This document shows, piece after piece, positions 35,527-42,995 of a stretch of DNA of 64,000 bases. Position 1 is the stretch's first letter. Every line of letters begins with the position of its first letter. The position numbers and the translations under genes were made by a program. This DNA is from Streptomyces sp. NBC_01216. GTDB taxonomy: Bacteria > Actinomycetota > Actinomycetes > Streptomycetales > Streptomycetaceae. Under the pieces are notes generated by a model that saw only the letters and a list, made by a program, of their open reading frames with translations, ran no database searches and was not told the origin of the DNA. The stretch lies in NCBI RefSeq assembly GCF_035994945.1, contig NZ_CP108677.1, positions 4,588,001 through 4,652,000 on the forward strand, read 5' to 3'.

Positions 35527-35578
35527 TGGGAAAGCCTTCGCGAATCGGGTGAATCCCCCGTGGCGGGCGGTGTGGGGC

Positions 35579-36880
35579 CTATGCCTTGGTCACGTCCCGC
35601 TCCATCTCCTCGGCCAGTTCCTCCGGCTCGCGACCCGGCGTCGGGAGATTGAACGTGGTGATCGCGAAACGGAAGATCACGTAATAGAGGACCGCGAACG
35701 CCAGCCCGATCGGAATGATCAGCCACGGTTTCGTCGCGAGATTCCAGTTGATCACGTAGTCGATCAGGCCGGCCGAGAAGCTGAAGCCGTCCTTCACCCC
35801 GAAGGCCCAGGTCACGGCCATCGAGACGCCCGTGAGAAGGGCGTGGATGACGTACAGCGCCGGGGCGATGAACAGGAACGAGTACTCGATCGGCTCGGTG
35901 ATACCCGTGACGAACGAGGTCAGGGCGACCGAGAGCATCAGGCCGCCGACCTCCTTGCGCCGGTTCGGCCGGGCGCAGTGCGTGATCGCCAGAGCCGCGG
36001 CCGGCAGTGCGAACATCATGATCGGGAAGAAGCCCGTCAGGAACTGGCCCGCGTTCGGGTCACCCGCGAGGAACATCGGGATGTCACCGTTGACCGTCGT
36101 GCCGTCCGGCTTGGTGTACGTGCCGAACTGGAACCAGATCGGCACGTTCAGGAACTGGTGCAGTCCGATCACCAGCAGTGCGCGGTTGGCGACTCCGAAG
36201 ATGCCCGACCCCCACGAGCCCAGCCCCACCAGCCAGTCGCTGAAGTTCTCCAGGGCGTCGCCGATCGGCGGCCAGACCCACAGGCACAGGGCCGCGAAGG
36301 CGATGGCGACGAAGGTCATGATGATCGGCACGAGCCGGCGGCCGTTGAAGAAGCCGAGCCAGTCGACCAGCTTCACCCGGTGGTATCGCTGCCAGAACCA
36401 GGCCGCGAGCAGGCCGATGACGATACCGCCGAAGACGCCCGGGTTCTGGTACGTGTAGCCGCTGAACGCCTGCTCGGGCGCCAGGCAGCCGCCGTTGATG
36501 TCCGCCGTTCCGGAAGGGCACTCCTCGGGGAACTGGCGCAGCACGTTGTAGTAGACGAGGAAGCCGACCGTGGCCGCCAGGGCCGTCGAGCCGTCCGCCT
36601 TCTTCGCCAGACCGATCGCCACGCCGATGCAGAACAGCAGCGGCAGCCCCAGGTTGCCGTCGAGCAGCGCGCCGCCCGCGCCCGCCATCACCTTCGCGAC
36701 GTCGTCCCAGCCCAGGCCGTCGGCACCGAAGACGTCGGGCTGTCCCAGGCGGTTGAGGATGCCGGCCGCCGGCAGCACGGCGATGGGGAGCTGCAGGCTG
36801 CGTCCCATCTTCTGCAGTCCCTGGAAGAGGGTGCCCCAGAACGGCTTCCTCGCCGGCGCAGTGCCGCTGTCGCTGCTCAT
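35579..36880 (-). CDS. nagE1: PTS N-acetylglucosamine permease paralogue, EIIC component
   Basis: A 433-residue EIIC permease, ATG 36880 (MSSDSGTAPARKPFWGTLFQ). It is closely similar to the preceding nagE2 along its whole length, including GFFNGRRLVPIIMTFVAIAF, GDPNAGQFLTGFFPIMMFAL and TGITEPIEYSFLFIAPALYV. It differs by an insert of about 20 residues (PEECPSGTADINGGCLAPEQ) between helices that is absent from nagE2. It is therefore a tandem paralogue. It shares a dre-bearing intergenic region with the divergent nagF. In S. coelicolor nagE1 is poorly expressed and nagE2 does the transport; whether that holds here is unknown. Confidence 0.92.
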   Translation of the reverse strand: MSSDSGTAPARKPFWGTLFQGLQKMGRSLQLPIAVLPAAGILNRLGQPDVFGADGLGWDDVAKVMAGAGGALLDGNLGLPLLFCIGVAIGLAKKADGSTALAATVGFLVYYNVLRQFPEECPSGTADINGGCLAPEQAFSGYTYQNPGVFGGIVIGLLAAWFWQRYHRVKLVDWLGFFNGRRLVPIIMTFVAIAFAALCLWVWPPIGDALENFSDWLVGLGSWGSGIFGVANRALLVIGLHQFLNVPIWFQFGTYTKPDGTTVNGDIPMFLAGDPNAGQFLTGFFPIMMFALPAAALAITHCARPNRRKEVGGLMLSVALTSFVTGITEPIEYSFLFIAPALYVIHALLTGVSMAVTWAFGVKDGFSFSAGLIDYVINWNLATKPWLIIPIGLAFAVLYYVIFRFAITTFNLPTPGREPEELAEEMERDVTKA

Positions 36881-36928
36881 CCGCATCCTCCCTCGGCCGG
36901 AACCGGCCCGTCCCCGCGGTCGCTGCAC

Positions 36929-36944
36929 ACTGGTGTAGACCAGT
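36929..36944. promoter_or_regulatory. dre operator between nagE1 and nagF
   Basis: ACTGGTGTAGACCAGT differs from the dre consensus ACTGGTCTAGACCAGT at one base. It lies 49 bp upstream of nagE1 and 167 bp upstream of nagF, so it could control both. Confidence 0.88.
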
Positions 36945-37110
36945 TGCGATAGGCTCCCGGAGCCCGCTGCGGGCAGGGCGCCCGTGATCGTCATCATTCG
37001 TCAGAAGGCGGTTGCCCGCTCGCGAAGTTGGGCCAACCGTGGGTTACCGTGACAACGCGGACCTCCGGTGCGCCGAGACTCACGTTCTTCGAACGGACAG
37101 GGAGAAACAC

Positions 37111-37344
37111 ATGGCCAGCAAGGCTGAGAAGATCGTCGCCGGGCTCGGTGGCATCGACAACATCGAAGAAGTCGAGGGCTGCATCACCCGACTGCGCACC
37201 GAGGTCATCGACCCCGGCAAGGTGGACGAAGCCGCGCTCAAGGCGGCCGGCGCCCACGGCGTCGTCAAGATGGGCACCGCGATCCAGGTCGTCATCGGCA
37301 CCGACGCCGACCCGATCGCCGCCGACATCGAGGACATGATGTAA
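37111..37344 (+). CDS. nagF: PTS EIIB component for N-acetylglucosamine
   Basis: A 77-residue IIB protein, ATG 37111 after CAGGGAGAAACAC. The phosphorylated Cys is C24 in EEVEGCITRLRTEV, the typical glucose-family IIB loop. The rest is the compact IIB fold with GVVKMGTAIQVVIG. It accepts phosphate from IIA(Crr) and passes it to GlcNAc via NagE2/NagE1. It is divergent from nagE1 with a dre box between them. Confidence 0.95.
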   Translation: MASKAEKIVAGLGGIDNIEEVEGCITRLRTEVIDPGKVDEAALKAAGAHGVVKMGTAIQVVIGTDADPIAADIEDMM

Positions 37345-37429
37345 CGCACCGCCACGACCGGCCCGAGCACCGCCCGCACGCCTCACGCCGGCGCCGCTCC
37401 CCCGCTCACGGCCCACCGCTCACCTGAAA

Positions 37430-37461
37430 GAGGGCCCGTTCCCCCACCGGAACGGGTCCTC
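37430..37461 (+). terminator. Terminator of nagF
   Basis: A 13-bp stem with one G-T pair (GAGGGCCCGTTCC with GGAACGGGTCCTC), followed by CTTCT, 85 bp beyond the nagF stop and just before rph. Confidence 0.8.
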
Positions 37462-37486
37462 CTTCTCGTACGGCTAGGCTCCACCC

Positions 37487-38218
37487 ATGTCTCGAATCGA
37501 CGGCCGTACCCCCGAACAGCTCCGCCCCGTCACCATCGAACGCGGATGGAGCAAGCACGCCGAGGGCTCCGTCCTCGTCTCCTTCGGCGACACCCGGGTC
37601 TTCTGCACCGCCTCCGTCACCGAAGGCGTCCCGCGCTGGCGCAAGGGCAGCGGCGAAGGATGGATCACCGGCGAGTACTCCATGCTCCCGCGCGCCACCA
37701 ACACCCGCGGCGACCGCGAATCCGTCCGCGGCAAGATCGGTGGACGCACCCACGAGATCTCCCGCCTCATCGGCCGCTCACTGCGCGCCGTCGCCGACTA
37801 CAAGGCACTCGGCGAGAACACCGTCGTTCTCGACTGCGACGTCCTCCAGGCCGATGGCGGAACCCGCACCGCCGCCATCACCGGCGCCTACGTCGCCCTC
37901 GCCGACGCCGTCCACTGGGCTCAGAACAAGAAGCTCGTCAAGGCCGGCCGCAAGCCCCTCACCGGCACCGTCGCCGCCGTCTCCGTCGGCATCGTCGACG
38001 GCACCCCCCTCCTCGACCTCTGCTACGAGGAAGACGTCCGCGCCGAGACCGACATGAACGTCGTCTGCACCGGAGACGGCCGCTTCGTCGAGGTCCAGGG
38101 CACCGCCGAGGCCGAGCCCTTCGACCGCAAGGAACTCAACGCGCTCCTCGACCTCGCCTCCGGCGGCTGCGCCGAACTCGCCGAGATCCAGCGCAAGGCA
38201 CTCGAAGGAACTCTCTGA
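37487..38218 (+). CDS. rph: Ribonuclease PH
   Basis: A 243-residue phosphorolytic exoribonuclease that trims tRNA 3' ends. The family start is [23 protein letters not shown]- and phosphate-binding landmarks are [40 protein letters not shown] and [20 protein letters not shown]; the catalytic region is [20 protein letters not shown]. Full length. It is followed by a strong terminator. The rph-rdgB association, with a lipoprotein gene between, is common in Streptomyces. Confidence 0.97.
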   Translation: MSRIDGRTPEQLRPVTIERGWSKHAEGSVLVSFGDTRVFCTASVTEGVPRWRKGSGEGWITGEYSMLPRATNTRGDRESVRGKIGGRTHEISRLIGRSLRAVADYKALGENTVVLDCDVLQADGGTRTAAITGAYVALADAVHWAQNKKLVKAGRKPLTGTVAAVSVGIVDGTPLLDLCYEEDVRAETDMNVVCTGDGRFVEVQGTAEAEPFDRKELNALLDLASGGCAELAEIQRKALEGTL

Positions 38219-38232
38219 CCCCCCGGGACGTC

Positions 38233-38275
38233 ATGGAACACGGGCGCACGGCCTGAACCCGTGCGCCCGTTCCAT
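38233..38275 (+). terminator. Strong terminator of rph
   Basis: A stem of about 18 bp with one bulge (ATGGAACACGGGCGCACGG with CCGTGCGCCCGTTCCAT) and a short loop, directly before the ribosome site of the next gene. Confidence 0.85.
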
Positions 38276-38295
38276 ACCTCAGGGGAGGACCCGAC

Positions 38296-38673
38296 TTGAA
38301 GCGCCGACTCGCACTCGCCGTCGCCACCGCCGCCACGCTGACCACCCTCGTCGGCTGCGGAGCCCTCGACAAGGCACTCGACTGCGTCCAGACCGCCGAC
38401 GCCATAGCCACCAGCGTCGACCGGCTCCAGCGAGCCGTCTCCAGCGCTTCCAACGACGCCACCCAGCTCAGCGAAGCACTGGACGACATCACCACCGAGC
38501 TCGGCAACCTCAAGAACACGACGGACAACGCCGACCTGTCCAAGGCCGTCGACGACCTGTCCCAGGGTGTCGACTCCGTCCGCACCGCCGTCAACAACGG
38601 CGACACCAGCCCCGACATCACGCCGGTCACCGAGGCCGCCGCCGAGGTCGGCAAGGTCTGCACCCCCGGGTGA
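38296..38673 (+). CDS. Small putative lipoprotein
   Basis: A 125-residue protein with a TTG start (TTGAAGCGCCGA), supported by AGGGGAGGAC upstream and by a signal peptide that begins exactly there (MKRRLALAVATAATLTTLVG). The lipobox gives C21. The mature part is helical with heptad-like spacing (ATSVDRLQRAVSSASNDATQ, ALDDITTELGNLKNTTDNAD), so a coiled coil is likely, and ends in a second Cys (KVCTPG). The family is found next to rph/rdgB in Streptomyces; its function is unknown. Confidence 0.8.
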   Translation: MKRRLALAVATAATLTTLVGCGALDKALDCVQTADAIATSVDRLQRAVSSASNDATQLSEALDDITTELGNLKNTTDNADLSKAVDDLSQGVDSVRTAVNNGDTSPDITPVTEAAAEVGKVCTPG

Positions 38674-38725
38674 CCGCACCACGGCCCGGCCGGGCACCCC
38701 GCGCCCAGGGTCGATAATCGAGGAC

Positions 38726-39328
38726 ATGACCCGTCTCATCCTCGCCACCCGCAACGCCGGGAAGGTCACCGAACTCCACGCGATCCTCGCCGACGCGGGA
38801 CTCACCCACGAACTCGTCGGCGCGGACGCGTACCCGCAGATCCCCGACACCAAGGAGACCGGTGTCACCTTCGCCGAGAACGCGCTCCTGAAGGCCCACG
38901 CCCTGGCCCGCGCCACCGGCCTGCCTGCCGTCGCCGACGACTCCGGCCTCTGCGTCGACGTCCTCAACGGCGCCCCCGGCATCTTCTCCGCCCGCTGGTC
39001 CGGCACCCACGGCGACGACCGCGCCAACCTGGAACTGCTGCTGGCGCAGCTCTCCGACATCGACGTTCCCCACCGCGGCGCCCACTTCGCCTGCGCCGCC
39101 GCACTCGCTCTCCCCGACGGCACCGAACGCGTCGTCGAGGGCACGATGCCCGGTACCCTCCGCCACCTCCCGGCCGGCACGAACGGCTTCGGCTACGACC
39201 CGATCCTCCAGCCGGAGGGCCACGAGGTGACCTGCGCGGAGCTGACGCCGCGGCAGAAGAACGCGATCAGCCACCGCGGCAAGGCATTCCGGGCCCTGGT
39301 GCCGGTGGTGCGGGAACTGCTGGGCTGA
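38726..39328 (+). CDS. rdgB: XTP/dITP pyrophosphatase (RdgB/HAM1)
   Basis: A 200-residue house-cleaning nucleotidase, ATG 38726. It hydrolyses non-canonical purine nucleotides (XTP, ITP, dITP). Motifs: ILATRNAGKVTELHAIL at the N-terminus, FAENALLKAHALARATGLPA, ADDSGLCVDVLNGAPGIFSA and NGFGYDPILQPEG near the C-terminus, with the SHRGKAFRAL end. Complete and of normal length. A hairpin follows, then a tRNA gene on the other strand. Confidence 0.96.
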   Translation: MTRLILATRNAGKVTELHAILADAGLTHELVGADAYPQIPDTKETGVTFAENALLKAHALARATGLPAVADDSGLCVDVLNGAPGIFSARWSGTHGDDRANLELLLAQLSDIDVPHRGAHFACAAALALPDGTERVVEGTMPGTLRHLPAGTNGFGYDPILQPEGHEVTCAELTPRQKNAISHRGKAFRALVPVVRELLG

Positions 39329-39364
39329 CACACGCACGCGAAACACGCACGCGAAAGCACGAAC

Positions 39365-39395
39365 GCGGCCTTCGAACCGGGGGTCCGAAGGCCGC
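39365..39395. terminator. Hairpin between rdgB and tRNA-Leu
   Basis: A 10-bp perfect stem, GCGGCCTTCG with CGAAGGCCGC, and an 11-nt loop. It can end both the rdgB transcript and the convergent tRNA transcript. Confidence 0.75.
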
Positions 39396-39401
39396 GAGAA
39401 G

Positions 39402-39484
39402 TGCGGCCGGAGGGATTCGAACCCTCACGGGTGTTAACCCACTGGGACCTAAACCCAGCGTGACTGCCATTCCACCACGGCCGC
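39402..39484 (-). tRNA. tRNA-Leu (anticodon UAG)
   Basis: The minus strand folds as a class II tRNA. Acceptor arms GCGGCCG and CGGCCGC pair perfectly. The anticodon arm is CTGGG-TTTAGGT-CCCAG giving TAG. A long variable arm contains GTGGGTTAACACCC, and the T arm has GGTTCGAATCC. Discriminator A. CCA is not encoded. Confidence 0.95.
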
Positions 39485-39612
39485 TCGCCGCATGTCATGG
39501 TAGCGGGCATGGGGCAGCGGCCCCCTGGCGGTTCGGCACCGGGGCGCCTCGGCCGTCCGCCCCCGCGCGGCCGTCCGTGACGAGCTGGTCCGGGTCGGAT
39601 ACGTCGGGTACG

Positions 39613-40080
39613 TCAGATACCCAGGTCCTTGATGATCTTGGCTACATGGCCCGTCGCCTTCACGTTGTACAGGGCGCGCTCGACCTTGCCGTGCTCGTCG
39701 ACGACGACCGTCGAGCGGATGACGCCCGTCACCGTCTTGCCGTACAGCTTCTTCTCGCCGAAGGCGCCGTACTCCTCCAGGACCTTCTTGTCCGGGTCGC
39801 CTACCAGGGTGACCTTCAGGGACTCCTTCTCGCGGAACCTCGCCAGCTTCTCCGGCTTGTCCGGGGACACGCCGATGACGTCGTAGCCGGCGCCCGCCAG
39901 CAGGTCGAGGTTGTCCGTGAAGTCGCATGCCTGCTTCGTACAGCCCGAGGTGAGGGCCGCCGGGTAGAAGTAGACGATCACCTTCCGCCCCCGGTGGTCG
40001 GCGAGCGAGACCGCGTTGCCGTCCGCGTCGGGCAGGGTGAAGGCGGGGGCCTCGTCGCCGGGCTGAAGTCGCTCGCTCAT
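39613..40080 (-). CDS. bcp: Thioredoxin-dependent peroxiredoxin Bcp
   Basis: A 155-residue peroxiredoxin, ATG 40080. It reduces peroxides via a peroxidatic Cys, C47, in ALTSGCTKQACDFTDN, with C52 as the likely resolving Cys (the five-residue spacing of the Bcp/PrxQ group). The fold landmarks GDEAPAFTLPDADGNAVSLA and VIVYFYPAALTSG are present. It is leftward facing tRNA-Leu and divergent from a DUF3618 gene. Confidence 0.95.
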   Translation of the reverse strand: MSERLQPGDEAPAFTLPDADGNAVSLADHRGRKVIVYFYPAALTSGCTKQACDFTDNLDLLAGAGYDVIGVSPDKPEKLARFREKESLKVTLVGDPDKKVLEEYGAFGEKKLYGKTVTGVIRSTVVVDEHGKVERALYNVKATGHVAKIIKDLGI

Positions 40081-40201
40081 GGTTCTCCTCGGAGTATGGA
40101 CGCGTACACGCCCGAGCCTAATGGGGGCCTGAGACGGACCGCGGGCGGCGAAGCTGACAGACTGTCCGTCAACGACCGATAACGACTACGGAGGCAGCGC
40201 G

Positions 40202-40522
40202 GTGTCGGATGCCAGGACCCCTGCGCAGATCGAGGCGGACATCGTCCGCCGGCGCGACCAGCTCGCCGTCACGCTCGACGAGATCGGCATTCGGATGCAC
40301 CCGAAGACGATCATCGGTGACGCCAAGGCCAAGGCGACCTCCACGGTCGACCACACCGCCGGACGGGTGTTCGACGCCGTGAACCGAGCCGTGTCCGGGG
40401 TGAAGGCCCGCTTCACCCACGAGGACGGCGCCCCGCGCCTGGAGCGGGTGGTGCCCGCGGCCCTGGCCGTCGTGGCCCTCGTCGGGGTACTCGCGGTCTC
40501 GTCCCGGAAGCACAAGGCATGA
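40202..40522 (+). CDS. DUF3618 family membrane protein
   Basis: A 106-residue protein, GTG start. The N-terminal half is the DUF3618 pattern TPAQIEADIVRRRDQLAVTL DEIGIRMHPKT, an amphipathic helical segment; a C-terminal helix (ALAVVALVGVLAV) and RKHKA form the membrane end. Such proteins may bind membrane or cell-envelope components; no function is known to me. It is divergent from bcp and 46 bp upstream of a GroES-like gene. Confidence 0.88.
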   Translation: MSDARTPAQIEADIVRRRDQLAVTLDEIGIRMHPKTIIGDAKAKATSTVDHTAGRVFDAVNRAVSGVKARFTHEDGAPRLERVVPAALAVVALVGVLAVSSRKHKA

Positions 40523-40568
40523 CCCCTCCCGGGTACGGGTGGCCCGTCCCGGCAGGTAGGTTCGACTG

Positions 40569-40907
40569 GTGAGCGAGAACACCCACGACAAGCTGCCCAT
40601 CCGGATGCTCCACGACCGCGTCCTGGTCCGGACCGACTCTCCCGAGGGGGAGCGGCGTTCGGGCGGCGGCATCCTGATTCCTGCCACCGCCGCCGTCGGG
40701 CGCAGGCTGGCCTGGGCCGAGGTCGTCGCGGTCGGCCAGAACGTCCGTACGGTCGAGACCGGGGACCGGGTCCTCTACGACCCGGAGGACCGCGCCGAGG
40801 TCGAGGTGCGGGGCGTCGCGTACGTCCTGATGCGGGAGCGCGACCTGCACGCGGTGGCCGCCGACCGCTTCCAGGGGACGACGGACTCCACAGGGCTGTA
40901 CCTGTAG
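40569..40907 (+). CDS. GroES-like co-chaperonin domain protein
   Basis: A 112-residue GroES-fold protein: PIRMLHDRVLVRTDSPEGER RSGGGILIP, then AEVVAVGQNVRTVETGDRVLY and VEVRGVAYVLMRERDLHAVA. GroES family residues are clear, but the mobile loop is shorter and differs from the main co-chaperonin, and no groEL is nearby. It is probably the second, non-essential GroES-like paralogue seen in Streptomyces at this locus, expressed after the DUF3618 gene. A perfect hairpin follows. Confidence 0.85.
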   Translation: MSENTHDKLPIRMLHDRVLVRTDSPEGERRSGGGILIPATAAVGRRLAWAEVVAVGQNVRTVETGDRVLYDPEDRAEVEVRGVAYVLMRERDLHAVAADRFQGTTDSTGLYL

Positions 40908-40943
40908 GGCGGTGGCCGCCGGCGCCCCGGCCGCACGTCCGCG

Positions 40944-40977
40944 ACAGAGCCTGGTGACCATGGTCACCAGGCTCTGT
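40944..40977. terminator. Perfect 34-bp palindromic terminator
   Basis: ACAGAGCCTGGTGACCA is followed directly by its reverse complement, giving a 17-bp stem with effectively no loop, 36 bp after the GroES-like stop. Confidence 0.8.
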
Positions 40978-41025
40978 GTCTGCCGGTTGCCTGATGCGGC
41001 ACCAGTAGGGCGTGTCGCGGAAGTA

Positions 41026-42106
41026 GGTCCTGTCTGGAGTTTGATCACGAATGTGGTGCGATGCTGCGGAGCCAGAGCATCGCACCACAAAGGTGGAGCC
41101 CGGCCTCGTAGCTCTGCGGGGTCTTGTCGAAGCGGGTCGCTATGCCGCGCCAGTTGCGCAGGCGGTTGATGCACCGCTCCACGGTGTTGCGTTCGGTGTA
41201 CAAGTCCGCGTCGTGGCTGACGGGGCGGCCGCCGCGCGAGCCGCGCTTCTTGCGGTTGGCGGCCTGGTCCACCTTCTCCGGAATCACCCCCCGGATCCCC
41301 CGTTTCCGCAGGTAGCGGCGGTTGCGGCGGGAGGAGTACGCCTTGTCGGCGGCCACCGCGTCCGGCCGGGTCTTCGGACGTCCGACCGGCCCGCGTACCT
41401 TGATCCGCTCCAGGACCGGGATGAACTGCGGGCTGTCGCCGGCCTGTCCGGGCGTGAGGACGAACGCGAGCGGGCGGCAGCGCCGGTCGGCCGCCAGGTG
41501 GATCTTGCTCGTCAACCCGCCCCGGGAACGCCCCAGCTCGGCGGCCTTCAAGCGAGCGCGCTGCCGTCGGCGGATCCGGCGCCGTTCGGCTCGCTCGCCG
41601 TCGTCGGATTGCCCCTCTCGCGGCTCTTGTTCCTTCGAAGCGCCCCCTTTTCCGACTCGACGGCCGCTTCCAGGGCTGCCAACTGCTCCGCTTCGAGGAT
41701 CATCCCGGCGGCGTGGTGGTGGGCCCGGGACGTCGCGGAGTCCACGCTGACCAGGCCCATGTCGGTCTCCCCGCGAGCGGCCGCCTCGGCGATCACCGCC
41801 TCCATCAGCTGCTGGAAAGTGCCCTGCCCCACCCAGATGCGGAAGCGGTCGTAGGTGCTCTGCCAGGGCCCGAACTCGCTCGGCAGGTCGCGCCAGGGGC
41901 TGCCGGTGCGGAACCGCCACATCACCGCGTTGAAGTGTTTCCGCAGGTCGGGGATGGGCCCGACCGCGGCGATCGGGAGATGGGGCTCGATCAGGGCCCA
42001 TTGCTCGTCGGTGAGATCGCCACGCGCCATGACTGACGATCTATCAAGACCGGGCCGCGGTGCGCAGGCGATCCACCGAATCGTGATCCGAATTCCAGAC
42101 AGGACC
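41026..42106 (-). mobile_element. IS5-family (IS427-like) insertion sequence
   Basis: About 1,081 bp. The terminal inverted repeats begin GGTCCTGTCTGGA at both ends, with imperfect extension (GATCACGA is also shared). The flanking dinucleotide is TA on both sides (41024-41025 and 42107-42108), fitting a 2-bp target duplication. One two-frame transposase gene fills it. Confidence 0.85.
41045..42030 (-). CDS. IS5-family transposase made by -1 frameshifting
   Basis: Two overlapping frames on the minus strand make one DDE transposase. The first (42030 to 41548) begins MARGDLTDEQWALIEPHLPI and holds the first Asp in VSVDSATSRAHHH. The second, ending at 41045, holds LKAAELGRSRGGLTSKIHLA, the second Asp in VAADKAYSSRRN and the Glu in ERNTVERCINRLRNWRG. 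The shift site is probably the GGAAAAGGGGG run near 41641-41652, where a -1 slip on AAAAG moves the ribosome into the second frame. This two-ORF arrangement is normal for the IS427 group, so the gene is likely functional rather than broken. Confidence 0.85.
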
Positions 42107-42307
42107 TAGCTGCGTCCGCCCGGAGGGCGGGGCCCGCGGCGCCTGGTGCGTGCGACCGCGAGGCGGAGGATCATCCTCGTACCGGGCGTACTCGGATGAC
42201 TCCGACAACGCGGGGAGCGTGCGTGCCAGACGTCACGGGCCAGGACGGACTCTCGCGACACGTCCTAGTACTCCAGTTGTAGATCGCGATCTTCATGTCC
42301 GGTCGAC

Positions 42308-42420
42308 TTAGCATTGATAGTGGCTGGCCTGAGATCTGGCCTGGTGGCGGCATCGCCAGCGGGACCAGACGAAACGGTGGGCCGCGTCATGGACGGACTG
42401 GACGATGATGGTCATGAATA
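42308..42420 (-). pseudogene. Inverted C-terminal fragment of an IS701 transposase
   Basis: The minus strand encodes VHDAAHRFVWSRWRCRHQAR SQASHYQ, which matches the C-terminus of the complete transposase at 44200-44290 (VHDAAHRLDWSHWRRRHQAR). Nucleotide similarity, about 80%, runs from the terminal repeat to roughly 42450. It is a remnant of a second, diverged copy in opposite orientation. Confidence 0.85.
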
Positions 42421-42691
42421 CCGCTGGATTTCGTTGCAGGACTGCGGGATCAGGTCGGTGGGGCCGGCCACTGTGGGCGCTTCTCCCTACCCGCCTTCGA
42501 CTCCATGAGTCATCCACCATGCCTGGCCTGACCTACTTTGACAGGGCATGGGGGTACACCTCCGAGTACAGGGGTCAATTCGCGCCACCAAGCTGACTTC
42601 CGGCCCTCTTCTCGAGAGTGATGGACTGGTGCCGCTCCGTGATGCGACGCTCTGGCCGGGTCGGTATTGCGCCGGCAAGCAAGGAGAGGCC

Positions 42692-42985
42692 ATGACTGAG
42701 ACCACGCCCGACGCAAAAGGACCGGCCCCGGTTCAGCTCACACCTGAAACAGCGGTTCCGGCGCCGATCTCGGCTGACGAGGTCAAGCCCGAAGACGTGG
42801 GCACACTGTCGATCGAGTACCGCGACAGCAAGCCCGTGATCGTCGTTAGCGGAGGTAAGTACCTTCCGGCGGGGCTCATGGTCGTGAACGAGTCTGGGCC
42901 TGTTGCGATGTACAAGGCAGAGCTTGTCGCCGCGCGCGTGGCCACCTGGCCCACGAATTTGATCGTTTTCGACAATTACCGGTGA
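42692..42985 (+). CDS. Small passenger protein inside the IS701 element
   Basis: A 97-residue protein, ATG 42692 with AAGGAGAGG directly upstream. The sequence is soluble and beta-rich in its second half: DVGTLSIEYRDSKPVIVVSG, GKYLPAGLMVVNESGPVAMY and VAARVATWPTNLIVFDNYR. It ends 10 bp before the transposase start. I do not recognise a family. It could be a passenger gene of the element or host DNA trapped between two IS701 copies. The surrounding 250 bp (42430-42690) is visibly less GC-rich than the chromosome. Confidence 0.55.
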   Translation: MTETTPDAKGPAPVQLTPETAVPAPISADEVKPEDVGTLSIEYRDSKPVIVVSGGKYLPAGLMVVNESGPVAMYKAELVAARVATWPTNLIVFDNYR

Positions 42986-42995
42986 TCATCGGTGT

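Larger units (their letters stand above)
41006..42267. repeat. Possible relic element interrupted by the IS5-like element
   Basis: Inverted ends TAGGGCGTGTCGCGG (41006-41020) and CTCGCGACACGTCCTA (42252-42267) match at about 14 of 16 positions and lie outside the IS5-like element. Without that insert the relic would be about 180 bp, MITE-sized. Low confidence because the arms are short. Confidence 0.3.

Noticed and set aside
39485..39612. Extra tRNA or small RNA next to tRNA-Leu
   Set aside because: No second cloverleaf or conserved RNA signature is visible; only GC-rich hairpins that arise readily in this DNA.
40569..40907. Main GroES of the groES-groEL operon
   Set aside because: No groEL follows and the mobile loop differs; more likely a GroES-like paralogue.
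41045..42030. The IS5 transposase called as a pseudogene
   Set aside because: The two frames overlap at a slippery A-run and both carry intact catalytic residues, as in other IS427-group elements.
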